Positions 1 to 8,776 are shown, counted from the first letter of the stretch. The stretch: DNA of 64,000 bases from Devosia sp. 66-22 (GCA_001899065.1 MKUZ01000018.1:37142-101141); one strand, 5' to 3'. Notes: generated by a model not told the origin, from the sequence alone. Translations and numbers: made by a program.

Positions 1-58
1 GCACGACGAGCTGGAGCAGAACGAGCTTCCAGCGCGGCGTCGTCACCGCCCCTGTCAC
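1..58 (-). CDS. Partial unknown protein, N-terminal fragment
   Basis: A GTG at position 58 opens a frame that runs off the left edge of the window and reads VTGAVTTPRWKLVLLQLVV. A few charged residues followed by a hydrophobic stretch would suit a small membrane protein. It lies just downstream of the glycosyltransferase stop on the same strand, so it could be the next gene of that operon. Only 19 residues are visible and the ribosome-binding site is weak, so no function can be given. Confidence 0.3.
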   Translation of the reverse strand, partial: MTGAVTTPRWKLVLLQLVV

Positions 59-65
59 GCCCGGC

Positions 66-1517
66 TCAGTCATCGGAGAGATAGACTAGGAAGCTCTGCA
101 GCGGTGTGCCATCGTCGTCGTCGCGCGTCACGGTCCCAAGGAAGGTCGCGCCGGCGATCTTGGGCACCCGGTCGCCGCGCGCGTAGCGGACGACGAGGTG
201 CCGCGCGTCGCGCAGGTCGCGGTTCATGGGCGGCATGAACTTGTAGCGGTAGTTGTTGACCGGGTCGCGCACGGGCAGGGGGTCGCCGGCCATCTTGCCG
301 TAATAGCTCAGCCAGCCATTCATCGAATAGTCCTGCGCGTCGACCCATTGCGCATCGTTCTCGGCGGCGAGCTTCGAGATCCGCGACTGGAAGTTGTCCC
401 AGCCGTAGAAGAAGTTGGTCAGCGGCAGGGTGCGGAACTCGATGATGGCGAGGATGGCGAGAACGAGCGCCATCCCCAGCGGCACATGCAGCAGCTTGAG
501 TCCGTTGAGCGGCCAGCGCAGCCAGGCGGGGCCCGGACGGATGGTCATCGCCGCCCAGGCGCCGGCCAGCGCCAGCATCGGATAGACCGGGGCCACCCAA
601 TTGGGGTTCACCCGGCCGAACAGGCCATGCGCGATGAAGTAGCCAAGGATCGGCGCCGAGGTCAGCAGCGGCAGCGCCAGCGACCTGGCACGACGGGCGA
701 GGAAGAGGACGACGCCGGCCACCACGAAGACGAACAGCGTGGGCAGGAGCTGGACGCTCATCTCGATGATGAAACGCAGCAGCTCGTCGAGCTGCAGCAC
801 GCGCTCGTTGAGCGTCGAGCGTCCGAGCTGGAAGCGGAAGGACTGCCAGTTGCGCGTCCAGTCGATCCACACCACCGGCGCGAACAGCGCCAGCGCCAGC
901 GCGCCGCCCGCCCACACCTGCCAGTGCTTCAGCCAGCCGACGCGCTCGCGGCTCGTCACGAGGTAGAGCAGGATGCCGGCTCCGAGGAACACCGCCGTGT
1001 ACTTTGCCAGCAGCGCCAGGCCGGCGAGCGCCCCGGCGGCCAGCCACCAATAGGCGTTGCGGCTGCGGGTGAACTCGGCGATCGCCCACACAGTGAGCAC
1101 CCAGAACAGCGTCGAGGGCGCGTCCGGCGTCGCGATGCTCGTCGTAATCGCGACGGCCGGCGTCACCGCATAGGCGATGGCCGCGGTAGCGCCGATGCGC
1201 CGATCGTCCGTCAGCAGCAGCGCGATGCGATAGAGCGCGGCGCAGATGGGGAAGGTCGCGAGCACGAACAGGCTGCGCACCGCCCACGGGCCCTCGCCGA
1301 AGAGCGCGCGGCCCAGCCAGATCACCCAGCCCACGCCGGGCGAGTGGTCGTAATAGCCAAAGCCGGGATAGAGCGACCACAGCGCATAATAGGTTTCGTC
1401 GCCGATCAGCCCGTAGCGCGCGGCAAAGACCAGCCGCGGGGCCGTCAGCACGAGCACGATCAGCGCGGTGGCGAGGGGCGCGGCCCAGGCAGGCGTTGGC
1501 GAGGCGGTGTTGGTCAC
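66..1517 (-). CDS. Glycosyltransferase family 39 (PMT/ArnT-like) membrane protein
   Basis: A 483-residue polytopic membrane protein. The N-terminus holds one hydrophobic helix followed by the periplasmic-loop signature GDETYY (D40, E41) and YYDHSP near residues 55-60. These match the acidic loop and the downstream Y..HPP-like motif of lipid-linked sugar transferases of the GT39/PMT_2 (dolichyl-phosphate-mannose mannosyltransferase, ArnT) group. About ten further hydrophobic segments follow, and the C-terminal domain is soluble. Family members transfer a sugar from a polyprenyl phosphate to a protein or lipid outside the inner membrane; the acceptor here is unknown. The GTG start at 1517 was chosen because it overlaps the stop of the upstream small gene by four bases (GTGA), indicating translational coupling. 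The longer reading with an earlier ATG has no membrane-protein character. Confidence 0.85.
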   Translation of the reverse strand: MTNTASPTPAWAAPLATALIVLVLTAPRLVFAARYGLIGDETYYALWSLYPGFGYYDHSPGVGWVIWLGRALFGEGPWAVRSLFVLATFPICAALYRIALLLTDDRRIGATAAIAYAVTPAVAITTSIATPDAPSTLFWVLTVWAIAEFTRSRNAYWWLAAGALAGLALLAKYTAVFLGAGILLYLVTSRERVGWLKHWQVWAGGALALALFAPVVWIDWTRNWQSFRFQLGRSTLNERVLQLDELLRFIIEMSVQLLPTLFVFVVAGVVLFLARRARSLALPLLTSAPILGYFIAHGLFGRVNPNWVAPVYPMLALAGAWAAMTIRPGPAWLRWPLNGLKLLHVPLGMALVLAILAIIEFRTLPLTNFFYGWDNFQSRISKLAAENDAQWVDAQDYSMNGWLSYYGKMAGDPLPVRDPVNNYRYKFMPPMNRDLRDARHLVVRYARGDRVPKIAGATFLGTVTRDDDDGTPLQSFLVYLSDD

Positions 1518-1699
1518 GGGCCGGAACTCTCGCCGCGGTCGATGCGCCAGGTGTAGACGTCGCGCCCGTCGCCGCGGATCGTGAAGCGGTCGATCTCCAC
1601 GAGCGTAACGAAGCGCTCCGCCAGCGCCGGCATGTAGCGCTTGAGGGCGATGATCTCGGTCCGCTGTCCCGCTCCCGATCGTGCTGCAACATCCGTCAT
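1514..1699 (-). CDS. Small conserved-looking hypothetical protein
   Basis: A 61-residue protein with ATG start (MTDVAARSG...) whose stop overlaps the GTG start of the GT39 gene. The interior reads as a compact alternation of helix (EIIALKRYMPALAERFVTLVE) and strand (DRFTIRGDGRDVYTWRIDR), without signal peptide or membrane segment. It may be a cytoplasmic partner of, or a leader gene for, the glycosyltransferase. I do not recognise the family. The four-base coupling is the main argument that it is a real gene. Confidence 0.5.
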   Translation of the reverse strand: MTDVAARSGAGQRTEIIALKRYMPALAERFVTLVEIDRFTIRGDGRDVYTWRIDRGESSGP

Positions 1700-1805
1700 A
1701 TGCGGCGGTCATAGCCGATGCCTGCGTGCCCCGCAAAGCCGAACTCCGCCGCAGTTGCGCAGGCGCGGCGGCTGGCTAGTATGCGCCCGCGGCGAGGGGG
1801 CAGGC

Positions 1806-2717
1806 ATGGTCAGTGCGCAAGCACGGGCGGAGATCGATCGCATGGTCGCGGGCCGGCGCGAAGCCGCGGCCAGGCCGTCATCGCCCCGTACGGTCGAGCA
1901 GGACCGGCGCGACTGGGAGGCCGCGGCGCGGCTTACGGTGCTGCCCAAGGGCGCGCGTTTCCAGGGTGTCGATGCCGGCGGGGTCAAGTCCGAATGGATG
2001 GAGATGCCGCCCGTCAACCGCGACCGGGTCGTGCTGCTCCTGCATGGCGGCGGCTATTCGTCCGGCTCGCCGCGCACGCACCGCAAGCTCGCCGCCAATC
2101 TCAGCCGGGCCGCCTTCGCCCGTGTGCTGACGCCGGACTACCGGCTCGCGCCCGAGCATCCGTTCCCGGCGGGCGTCAAGGATGCGCTTAGGGCCTATGG
2201 CTGGCTGCTCGACCGGGGTGTGGCGGCGGGCAACGTCGTCGTCGCCGGCGATTCGGCGGGCGCCGGCCTCGCGCTCTCGATGCTCGTTGCCCTGCGCGAT
2301 GCAGGTGCGGCGCTGCCGCGTGCGGCGGTGTTGATGTCGGCCTGGACCGACCTCACCACATCGAGCCCGTCGCATGGCACCAATCGCAAGCTCGATGTGC
2401 AGGTGACGCGGCAGGGGCTGCGCGAGGCCGGCGCTCTCTACATGGACGGTCGCGACCCGGCCGACCCGATGGCCTCGACGCTGTTCGCCAAGCTCGCCGG
2501 CCTGCCGCCGCTGCTGCTGCAGGTGGGGGGCGACGAAGTGCTGCTCGACGACAGCCGCCTGCTGGCCGAGCGGGCGCGTGTCGCCGGGGTCGATGCGACG
2601 CTGCGCGTCTTCGAAAGCATGTGGCACGTGTTCCAGTTCCACGCGCCCGAAGTGCCCGAGGCGCAGGCAGCCATGAACGACATTGCCGCCTTTATTCGTG
2701 CGCAATTCGGCGACTAG
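1806..2717 (+). CDS. Alpha/beta hydrolase of the hormone-sensitive-lipase (HSL) family
   Basis: A 303-residue esterase-type enzyme. The oxyanion-hole motif HGGG lies at residues 80-83, the nucleophile elbow GDSAG puts Ser150 in place, Asp243 sits in GGDEVLL and His274 in SMWHVF. This is the full Ser-Asp-His set of family IV bacterial esterases, which hydrolyse short-chain carboxylic esters. The length is normal for the family and no signal peptide is visible, so the enzyme is probably cytoplasmic. The ATG at 1806 was selected because a GAGGGGG ribosome-binding site precedes it by about five bases; upstream in-frame codons do not resemble the family. An ArsR-type gene follows 29 bases downstream on the same strand. 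Confidence 0.9.
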   Translation: MVSAQARAEIDRMVAGRREAAARPSSPRTVEQDRRDWEAAARLTVLPKGARFQGVDAGGVKSEWMEMPPVNRDRVVLLLHGGGYSSGSPRTHRKLAANLSRAAFARVLTPDYRLAPEHPFPAGVKDALRAYGWLLDRGVAAGNVVVAGDSAGAGLALSMLVALRDAGAALPRAAVLMSAWTDLTTSSPSHGTNRKLDVQVTRQGLREAGALYMDGRDPADPMASTLFAKLAGLPPLLLQVGGDEVLLDDSRLLAERARVAGVDATLRVFESMWHVFQFHAPEVPEAQAAMNDIAAFIRAQFGD

Positions 2718-2746
2718 TCTGCCGCCATTGGGGAGTTGGGGTAGTA

Positions 2747-3076
2747 ATGAGTCTATCGGAGCGGGACGCGGTCTTCACCGCGCTTGCCGACGAACATCGG
2801 CGCGTACTGCTCGAAAGGCTGCGGCGCAGCAACGGGCAGACCCTCAGCAAGCTGTGCGAGGGGCTGCCCATCAGCCGCCAGGCCGTCACCAAGCATCTGG
2901 TTGCCCTCGAAGAGGCGAGCCTCATCGTCACGCAGAAGCGCGGGCGCGAAAAGCTGCATTTCCTCAACCCCGTGCCCATCCATGCCGTCGCCATGCGTTG
3001 GCTCAGGCAGTTCGATTCCGTCAAGCTCGAGGTGCTCGGCGCGGCGCCCGGCGGACAAGCAAAAGGGCCGGGTTGA
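2747..3076 (+). CDS. ArsR-family winged helix-turn-helix transcriptional regulator
   Basis: A 109-residue protein with a single winged-helix domain: FTALADEHRRVLLERL forms the first helices, LSKLCEGLPISRQAVTKHLVAL the DNA-reading helix pair (about residues 33-54) and QKRGREKLHFL the wing. The metal-binding cysteines of classical ArsR/SmtB sensors are absent, so it belongs to the non-metal ArsR group often linked to SRPBCC or efflux genes. No such partner is adjacent; the upstream neighbour is the esterase, which it may control. The ATG at 2747 follows GGGGAG. Its stop codon is embedded in a strong hairpin that terminates the opposing OmpA-family gene. Confidence 0.85.
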   Translation: MSLSERDAVFTALADEHRRVLLERLRRSNGQTLSKLCEGLPISRQAVTKHLVALEEASLIVTQKRGREKLHFLNPVPIHAVAMRWLRQFDSVKLEVLGAAPGGQAKGPG

Positions 3077-3085
3077 ACCCGGCCC
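3065..3085 (-). terminator. Rho-independent terminator between convergent genes
   Basis: A perfect GGGCCGGG/CCCGGCCC stem with a five-base loop. Read on the minus strand it is followed by TTTTGC, so it mainly serves the OmpA-family gene ending at 3106. The ArsR stop codon lies inside the loop region, so the same hairpin may also close the plus-strand transcript. Confidence 0.75.
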
Positions 3086-3105
3086 TCTCACTCTAGTGGC
3101 GAGTC

Positions 3106-5142
3106 TTAGTTGCTCGCTGTTTCGTAGGTCACGAGCGGCGTGATGCGCTTAACCGTGACGCGGCGGTTCAGTTCCTCGGCGTCGCCGGTCTTCACCTTGA
3201 GGTAGCGCTCGCCATAGCCCTGCGTCGTCAGGTTCTCGGGCGGCACCTCGTAGAAGTCGGTGAGGATGCGGGCGACGGTCGAGGCGCGCTCGTCCGACAG
3301 CTCGAGGTTGCTCAGATCCGAGCCCACGGCGTCGGTGTGGCCCTCGATGAGGAACACTTCGGCCGGGTTCGCTTCGAGCAGCGCAAGCATGGCGTTGGCC
3401 ACCTTGCTCAGCTCGCTCACCTGGTCGCGCGAGATCGTCGCCTTGCCCGTATCGAAGGTCAGGTTACCGACCTCGAGACGGCGCACGGTGTCGCGGATGC
3501 GGGCCGAGCGCTTGACCTCATCGATCGAGTAGATGCGGCGCACCTTCTCCACCGGCGGCTGGCTGAGGAAGAACTCCACCTCATCCTCATCGGCCGTGTC
3601 GGCGTCGAGGATGTACTCGCTGGCCGGGATGGTCAGGCGCAGCGGCGGCAGGTCGTCACCCGGATCGATGAAGAAGCCGTCCTCATCGTCGCTCGGATCG
3701 TAGGTCGCGAGGTAGAACTCGCGATTGTCCGGATAGATCTTGGTGCGCTTGAGCACGTCGCCATAGCGGTTGTAGACGGTGACGATGCGCGTGCCATCCG
3801 GACGCTCGATCGTTTCGCGGATGCGGCCATTGCTGAGACGCTCGTAGTAGATCTCGTCCCGATCGCGATCGTAGAAGCGGTCGCGTTCGCGCTGCACGTT
3901 CGTGATGTAGATGTGGATGCCGATCTTGAACACGAAGTTCGGATTGTCGGCGGACGGGGCCTGAACGACCTCGACCTGCTCGCCTGCTTCCTCATCGGGG
4001 ATCACGAAGCCGCCGCCTTCCTGGTCATCGGCAAAGCCGAAGTCGAAGTCACCCGCGGCCTCGCCTTCGGCCGTCAGGGCCGACTGCTGCTCGGGCGGGG
4101 GCGGCTGGATGTCCTGCTGCGCGGCCTGGTCGTTCTCGGGCGGCGCAACGGGCTCGGCCGGTGCGGGCTGCTCGGGCGCCGGCTGTTCGCTCGGCTGATC
4201 GGGCGCGGGCTGTTCGCTTGTCGTGCCCTGGTCGGGCGGCGGAGCGGCCTGGTCCTTCTCGCTGTCGAGAATGGGCGCGGCCTCCTCGGGCGGCACGTCC
4301 TCGGGCAGCACCTCGGTCGCCTCGTCGGTCACCGGCTCGTCGGCACCCACCACCGGCTCTTCTGAGACGGCGGGTTCTTCCGACGTGACCGGCGGCGTTT
4401 CGGCGGCCGGCGGCAGCGGGTTCAGCGTCAGGCCGAACTGCGCGACGCAGCTCTCGATGTCGGGATAGCCGGCGGGCGTGCAGAGCGCGTTGATCTGCAG
4501 GGTCGCCTCGTCGATCTTGGCCTGGCCGTTCGGATCGCCGGCGGTGAGCTCGGCGACACCCTGGTTGTAGAGATCGACCGCCGCCGTGAGCTGTGCGACG
4601 GCGTCGTTGCCACTCTCGGCAGGCGCGGCCGGCTCCTCGCTGGAGACAGGAGCGGCTTCCTCGGAGGTCGGCTCCTCGGCTGCCGGCTGCTCGGGCGCGG
4701 GCTCTTCGGCAGCCGGAGGCTGCTCGGCCGGCGGCTGTTCCGCGGGCGGCTGTTCAGCAGGAGGCTGTTCCGCGGGCGGCTGTTCAGCCGGCGGCTGCTC
4801 GGCGGCGGGCGGTTCTTCCGCCGCGGGCGCTTCGGGTGCCGGCTCCTCGGCGGCCGGTTCTTCCGGCGGCGGGGCTTCGGCGCTCGATTCCTCGGGCGGC
4901 GCGGCTTCCACCGGCGTCTGGCCGCTCAGGGCGGCAATGCACTCATCGAGGCTGGCAAAGCCCGCCGCGATGCACGCTTCAGTCAGCGCCGTCTGGGTGG
5001 CGTCTGTCTGTTCGGCCTTGAAGGCCGCGTAGGCGGCCACGAGGGCCGGGTCCGTCGCGTCCTGGGCGCGCGCTACGCTCACCGGCGCAAGGGCCAGGAT
5101 CGTGAGGCTGGTGCCGGTCAGGAGCCAGTTACGGAAGCTCAT
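3106..5142 (-). CDS. OmpA-family outer-membrane/peptidoglycan-linked protein with long Pro/Glu-rich region
   Basis: A 678-residue exported protein. Residues 1-26 form a signal peptide ending ARA before QDATD. Two short repeats each with a DxxxCIAxxGF/DIESCVAQFG-like Cys pair flank a very long, low-complexity, acidic proline-rich linker (about residues 75-375), including six tandem AEQPP units. The C-terminal ~130 residues are an OmpA/MotB peptidoglycan-binding domain: LTFDTGKATIS, IEGHTDAVGSD, LSDERA and LNRRVTV are all present. The protein is therefore expected to anchor to peptidoglycan, with the linker spanning the periplasm or surface. A good AGAAGGAAA ribosome-binding site precedes the ATG. 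Similar Pro/Glu-rich OmpA proteins occur widely in Hyphomicrobiales; the exact role is not known. Confidence 0.88.
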   Translation of the reverse strand: MSFRNWLLTGTSLTILALAPVSVARAQDATDPALVAAYAAFKAEQTDATQTALTEACIAAGFASLDECIAALSGQTPVEAAPPEESSAEAPPPEEPAAEEPAPEAPAAEEPPAAEQPPAEQPPAEQPPAEQPPAEQPPAEQPPAAEEPAPEQPAAEEPTSEEAAPVSSEEPAAPAESGNDAVAQLTAAVDLYNQGVAELTAGDPNGQAKIDEATLQINALCTPAGYPDIESCVAQFGLTLNPLPPAAETPPVTSEEPAVSEEPVVGADEPVTDEATEVLPEDVPPEEAAPILDSEKDQAAPPPDQGTTSEQPAPDQPSEQPAPEQPAPAEPVAPPENDQAAQQDIQPPPPEQQSALTAEGEAAGDFDFGFADDQEGGGFVIPDEEAGEQVEVVQAPSADNPNFVFKIGIHIYITNVQRERDRFYDRDRDEIYYERLSNGRIRETIERPDGTRIVTVYNRYGDVLKRTKIYPDNREFYLATYDPSDDEDGFFIDPGDDLPPLRLTIPASEYILDADTADEDEVEFFLSQPPVEKVRRIYSIDEVKRSARIRDTVRRLEVGNLTFDTGKATISRDQVSELSKVANAMLALLEANPAEVFLIEGHTDAVGSDLSNLELSDERASTVARILTDFYEVPPENLTTQGYGERYLKVKTGDAEELNRRVTVKRITPLVTYETASN
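4718..4807 (-). repeat. Six tandem 15-bp units encoding AEQPP repeats
   Basis: Six consecutive 15-base units, each a variant of GGCTGTTCCGCGGGC on the plus strand, lie in frame in the OmpA-family gene. Units 2 and 4 are identical and the others differ by a few bases, a pattern of slippage or unequal exchange. Changes in copy number would keep the frame and only alter linker length. Confidence 0.85.
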
Positions 5143-5324
5143 GATGGGTTTCCTTCTATGGGGTCAAAAGGGGAGAGAAGTGACGCTGTCCTGCTGATCC
5201 GAAATCGTGGCTTCGGTAGACCTTTCTCAGTCGACAGTCCCCGCTCGAAGGCCGCAACGTGATGCGCCATGGCTCGGTTCCATGCGGTTTCCTTGGATAT
5301 TCTCGCATGCTACGGCCTTTGTTC

Positions 5325-5747
5325 ATGCTGCAGTCATCTACCCGCTTGGGAATCGCCACACGCGGCCCCGGTCTTTACGAATTTACCCGCGATCTCAGCG
5401 ATTTCGTGGCAGCCAGCGGGATTCGCGAGGGGCTGGTGACCGTCTTCTGCCGGCATACCTCGGCGTCGCTGCTGATTCAGGAAAATGCCGATGCCGACGT
5501 GCAGACCGATTTGCAGGGCTTTTTCCGCCGCCTTGTTCCGGAGGGGATGGACTGGATCGTCCATCGCACCGAAGGCCCCGACGACATGCCGGCCCACATC
5601 CGGTCGGCGCTGACGCAGACTTCGATCGGTATTCCAGTGCTCGAGGGGGCGCCGGCGCTGGGGACCTGGCAGGGCATCTACCTCTTCGAACACCGGGCGC
5701 GGCCGCATCGCCGCGACATCGTCCTCCACATCATCGGTGAGTCATGA
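5325..5747 (+). CDS. YjbQ family (UPF0047) protein, secondary thiamine-phosphate synthase type
   Basis: A 140-residue single-domain protein with the YjbQ signatures CRHTSASLLIQENAD, DMPAHIRSAL and the closing GTWQGIYLFEHR. Members of this family are small trimeric proteins; E. coli YjbQ has weak thiamine-phosphate synthase activity in vivo, but the main role is uncertain. The ATG at 5325 gives the usual family length; an ATG at 5307 would add six residues, and neither has a clear ribosome-binding site. The stop overlaps the start of the TauE/SafE gene (ATGA), so the two are co-translated. Confidence 0.85.
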   Translation: MLQSSTRLGIATRGPGLYEFTRDLSDFVAASGIREGLVTVFCRHTSASLLIQENADADVQTDLQGFFRRLVPEGMDWIVHRTEGPDDMPAHIRSALTQTSIGIPVLEGAPALGTWQGIYLFEHRARPHRRDIVLHIIGES

Positions 5748-6565
5748 CGCAACTGCTTGCCTATTGGCCGCTCGTCCTCGGCCTCTCCATCACCGGCATG
5801 GTGTCGGGCGTGTTCGCCGGGCTGCTCGGGGTGGGGGGCGGCACCATCATCGTGCCGGCGCTGGCCTTCGCCTTCGCCGCGCTCGGCATCGGCGACGATG
5901 TCGCCCAGCACGTCGCGGTGGCGTCCTCGCTCGCCATCATCATCCCCACCGGCATCATGAGCGCGCGCGCCCACAACAAGCGGGGCGCGGTCGATGCCGA
6001 CGTGCTGCGGCTCTGGGCGCCGTTCGTGCTCGGGGGCTGCCTCATCGGCGGCCTCCTCGCGCGCTATTTCTCCGGCGACGCGCTGCGCATCGTGTTCGGC
6101 GTCCTCGCCTTCATCATCGCGCTCAACATCGTAACGCCGTTCCAGCAGCGGCTGATGGGCCACCTCAAGGGCTCGGCCGCGACGCACCGCATCGCGGCCA
6201 GCATCGTGGGCTTCCTCTCGGCCCTGATGGGTATCGGCGGCGGCTCGTTCAGCGTCCCCACCATCGCCGCCTTCGGCGAGACGATGCACAAGGCCGTGGG
6301 GACGGGCGCTGCCATCGGTGTCTTCATCGCCATCGGCGGCACCATCGGCTTCATCGTCTCGGGCTGGGGCGAGGGCGGCCTGCCACCGCTGAGCCTTGGC
6401 TATGTCAACCTGATCGCCCTCGTCTTCGTCGGCCTCTTCGCCGCGCTCACGGCGCCGGCCGGCGCCGCGCTCGCGCATCGCCTCGACCAGAAGACGCTCA
6501 AATACGTCTTCGCGGTGTTCCTCGTCGTGGTGGGCCTCAACATGATCTGGAAGGCACTGGCGTAA
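5744..6565 (+). CDS. Sulfite exporter TauE/SafE (TSUP) family permease
   Basis: A 273-residue integral membrane protein with about eight hydrophobic helices in two homologous halves. Each half carries the family's glycine-rich signature: GLLGVGGGTIIVPAL near residue 28 and ALMGIGGGSFSVPTI near residue 161. TSUP proteins move sulfur-containing anions or organic acids, mostly outward; the substrate cannot be read from sequence. The gene starts inside the stop codon of yjbQ and is followed by a hairpin at 6639-6666, so the pair forms a two-gene operon. Confidence 0.88.
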   Translation: MTQLLAYWPLVLGLSITGMVSGVFAGLLGVGGGTIIVPALAFAFAALGIGDDVAQHVAVASSLAIIIPTGIMSARAHNKRGAVDADVLRLWAPFVLGGCLIGGLLARYFSGDALRIVFGVLAFIIALNIVTPFQQRLMGHLKGSAATHRIAASIVGFLSALMGIGGGSFSVPTIAAFGETMHKAVGTGAAIGVFIAIGGTIGFIVSGWGEGGLPPLSLGYVNLIALVFVGLFAALTAPAGAALAHRLDQKTLKYVFAVFLVVVGLNMIWKALA

Positions 6566-6638
6566 CGCGCGCGAGCCCCGGGATGACGATCGATGGGCCG
6601 GATGCAAGCGAACCCGAGGCCGTGCCTCATCGCGGCAG

Positions 6639-6666
6639 GGCAGGCGAGCATTTCTGCCCGCCTGCC
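6639..6666 (+). terminator. Candidate terminator hairpin after the TauE/SafE gene
   Basis: A 12-base stem with one A/C mismatch (GGCAGGCGAGCA paired with TGCCCGCCTGCC) and a TTTC loop, followed on the plus strand by GTTT. It lies between the convergent TauE/SafE and SIMPL genes. The U-run is short, so termination may be only partial. Confidence 0.5.
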
Positions 6667-6679
6667 GTTTGGGACAGCC

Positions 6680-7402
6680 TCAGCGCGGCTGTTCGAGGTC
6701 CCAGCTCACATTGACGTCGATCGAGAACGTCAGCTGGCCGACTTCGACCGGCACCATGCCGCGGTCCATCGAGGCGGCTTCGGCCTTGACCATGTAGGGC
6801 ATCGGCGGCTGGTTGTAGCCGGTGAGCTCGCTGATCAGCGCCAGCGCGCCCAGTTCGACGCCGGCGGCTTCGGCATAGAGCTCCGCCTTCTCGCGTGCAT
6901 CGGCGAAGGCGAGCTTGCGGGCTTGGTTGTAGAGTTCCTTGGGATCGTCGACCGAGAAGCTCACGCCGGAGATCTGGTTGGCGCCCACGGTCACCGCCTG
7001 GTCGAGCACCGCACCGAGGCTGGCGAGGTCGCGTACAACGACGGTCACGCCATTGTAGACGGTGTAGCCGACGATCTTGGGCGGCAGCTGGTAGCCGTTC
7101 TGGTCGCGCGCGTCGGAATAGACGTAGTTGGGGCTCACCGAAAAGCCCGAGGTCTGGATATCCAGCGCCTCGATGCCGGCCGCCTTCAGCGTGTCGATCA
7201 GCGTCTTCATGTCGGCATTGTTGGCGTCGAGCGCCTCTTTCGCCGTCGTCCCCTGCGAGGTGACGCCCGAGGTCACGATTGCCGTGTCGGGCGCGGCCAG
7301 CACTTCGCCATGGCCGGTGATCTGCATCGATCCGGCCGCAAAGACCGGCGTGCTGAGGGCCGTTGCGAGGGTAAGGGGGATAAGGGCGGCAAGAATTCGC
7401 AT
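6680..7402 (-). CDS. SIMPL domain (DUF541) periplasmic protein
   Basis: A 240-residue exported protein with a signal peptide ending VFA before AGSMQITGHGEV. The body is one SIMPL (DUF541) domain: the opening ITGHGEVLAAPDTAIV, the central VSPNYVYSD and VGYTVYNGVTVVVRDL strands, and the late KLAFADAREKAELYAEAAG helix are typical. SIMPL proteins are periplasmic and linked to stress and membrane homeostasis; no enzyme activity is established. The ATG at 7402 follows AAGGAGAG, a strong ribosome-binding site. The gene converges on the TSUP gene and diverges from xylX. Confidence 0.9.
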   Translation of the reverse strand: MRILAALIPLTLATALSTPVFAAGSMQITGHGEVLAAPDTAIVTSGVTSQGTTAKEALDANNADMKTLIDTLKAAGIEALDIQTSGFSVSPNYVYSDARDQNGYQLPPKIVGYTVYNGVTVVVRDLASLGAVLDQAVTVGANQISGVSFSVDDPKELYNQARKLAFADAREKAELYAEAAGVELGALALISELTGYNQPPMPYMVKAEAASMDRGMVPVEVGQLTFSIDVNVSWDLEQPR

Positions 7403-7582
7403 CGGTCTCTCCTTGAACAGTGCCCGGCGAGGGTGCCGGGGAATGCGGGTACCATTGTGACGGCGGCCGCCAAACAATCCTTTGGGTGATTTTGCGACAA
7501 AAGTTGGAGGCACGTACGTCGCCCCTTGCTGGACACATCGCGACCGGGCGGGTTAGGTAGCCCCGCGCGAAAGGGAACTAAC

Positions 7583-8737
7583 ATGTCAGATGAAATCTTG
7601 CCGCCCAACGCCCTGCTTGTGGGCCGGGTCAAGCTGCCGGGCTTCGCCTTTCCGCGCGTAGTCACCATCCGCGATGGCCGCGTTTTCGACATCACCTCGA
7701 GCGACGCACCGACGGTCCGCGACGTGTGCGAAAAGCCCGATCCCGCGGCCTATGTCGCCGCCGCCAGGGGGCAGGACATCGGCAGCGCCGCCGATGTCGC
7801 CGACAACAGCGCGCCCGACAAATTCTTCGCCCACAAGCCGCATTTCCTCTCCCCCATCGACCTCCAGGCGGTGAAGGCGGCCGGCGTCACCTTCGTCGTG
7901 TCGCTGCTCGAGCGCGTCATCGAGGAGCAGGCGCGCGGCGACAAGGCGCGGGCCGAAGCCCTGCGCGGCGACATCACCGGGCTCATCGGCACGGATCTGA
8001 GCAAGCTCGTTCCTGGCTCCGACAGCGCCATGCAGGTCAAGCAGGCGCTGATCGCTCGCGGCGTGTGGAGCCAGTACCTCGAAGTGGGCATCGGCCCCGA
8101 TCCCGAGATCTTCACCAAGTGCCAGCCGATGTCCTCGGTCGGTCCGGGGGCCGATGTCGGCGTGCTGCCGATCTCGGAATGGAACAATCCGGAGCCCGAA
8201 GTGGCGCTCGTCGTCACCAGCGCCGGCACGATCATCGGTGCGACGCTGGGCAACGACGTCAATCTGCGCGACGTCGAGGGGCGCTCGGCCCTGTTGCTGG
8301 GCAAGGCCAAGGACAACAATGCCTCCGCTTCGCTCGGCCCGATGATCCGGCTGTTCGATGCGGGCTTCTCGCTCGACGACGTCAAGCAGTCGGTGATCGA
8401 TCTCAACGTCACCGGCGCGGATGGCTTCGTGCTCGAAGGGTCGTCCTCGATGAACCAGATTTCGCGCCCGCCCGAATCCATCGTCGCCGCCGCCATCGGC
8501 CGCCACCACCAGTATCCGGACGGCTTCGTGATCTATCTCGGCACCATGTTCGCGCCGGTCAAGGACCGCGGCGGCGCCGGCAAGGGCTTCACCCACAAGC
8601 CCAACGACATCGTCACCATCTCGACCCCACTGCTCGGCGCGCTCACCAACCGCGTGCGCCTCTCCACCGAATGTCCGCCCTGGACCTATGGCGCGAGCCA
8701 CCTCATGCGCGACCTCAGCAAGGCCGGGCTGCTCTAG
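7583..8737 (+). CDS. xylX: 2-keto-3-deoxy-D-xylonate dehydratase (XylX-like, FAH superfamily)
   Basis: A 384-residue protein of the fumarylacetoacetate-hydrolase superfamily. Several long stretches match the Caulobacter XylX pattern as I recall it: LKAAGVTFxVSxLERVIEE-like, WSQYLEVxIGPDxEIFTK-like, WNNPEPEV, LGNDVNLRD, GRSALLL and HHQYPDGF. XylX removes water from 2-keto-3-deoxy-xylonate to give alpha-ketoglutaric semialdehyde in the Weimberg pathway. The acidic residues in NNPEPEV and the LGNDVNLRD loop would bind the divalent metal. The next metabolic gene, at 9171, is the enzyme for the following step, which supports the call. A homologue acting on L-arabinonate derivatives is the main alternative. 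ATG at 7583 follows AAGGGA. Confidence 0.85.
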   Translation: MSDEILPPNALLVGRVKLPGFAFPRVVTIRDGRVFDITSSDAPTVRDVCEKPDPAAYVAAARGQDIGSAADVADNSAPDKFFAHKPHFLSPIDLQAVKAAGVTFVVSLLERVIEEQARGDKARAEALRGDITGLIGTDLSKLVPGSDSAMQVKQALIARGVWSQYLEVGIGPDPEIFTKCQPMSSVGPGADVGVLPISEWNNPEPEVALVVTSAGTIIGATLGNDVNLRDVEGRSALLLGKAKDNNASASLGPMIRLFDAGFSLDDVKQSVIDLNVTGADGFVLEGSSSMNQISRPPESIVAAAIGRHHQYPDGFVIYLGTMFAPVKDRGGAGKGFTHKPNDIVTISTPLLGALTNRVRLSTECPPWTYGASHLMRDLSKAGLL

Positions 8738-8776
8738 GCAGGAGTAGCTCATGCCCACCAGGAAGGTCCGCGAGGT

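Noticed and set aside
4718..4807. CRISPR-like regular repeats
   Set aside because: The 15-bp units are contiguous without spacers, in frame and coding (AEQPP); there are no cas genes.
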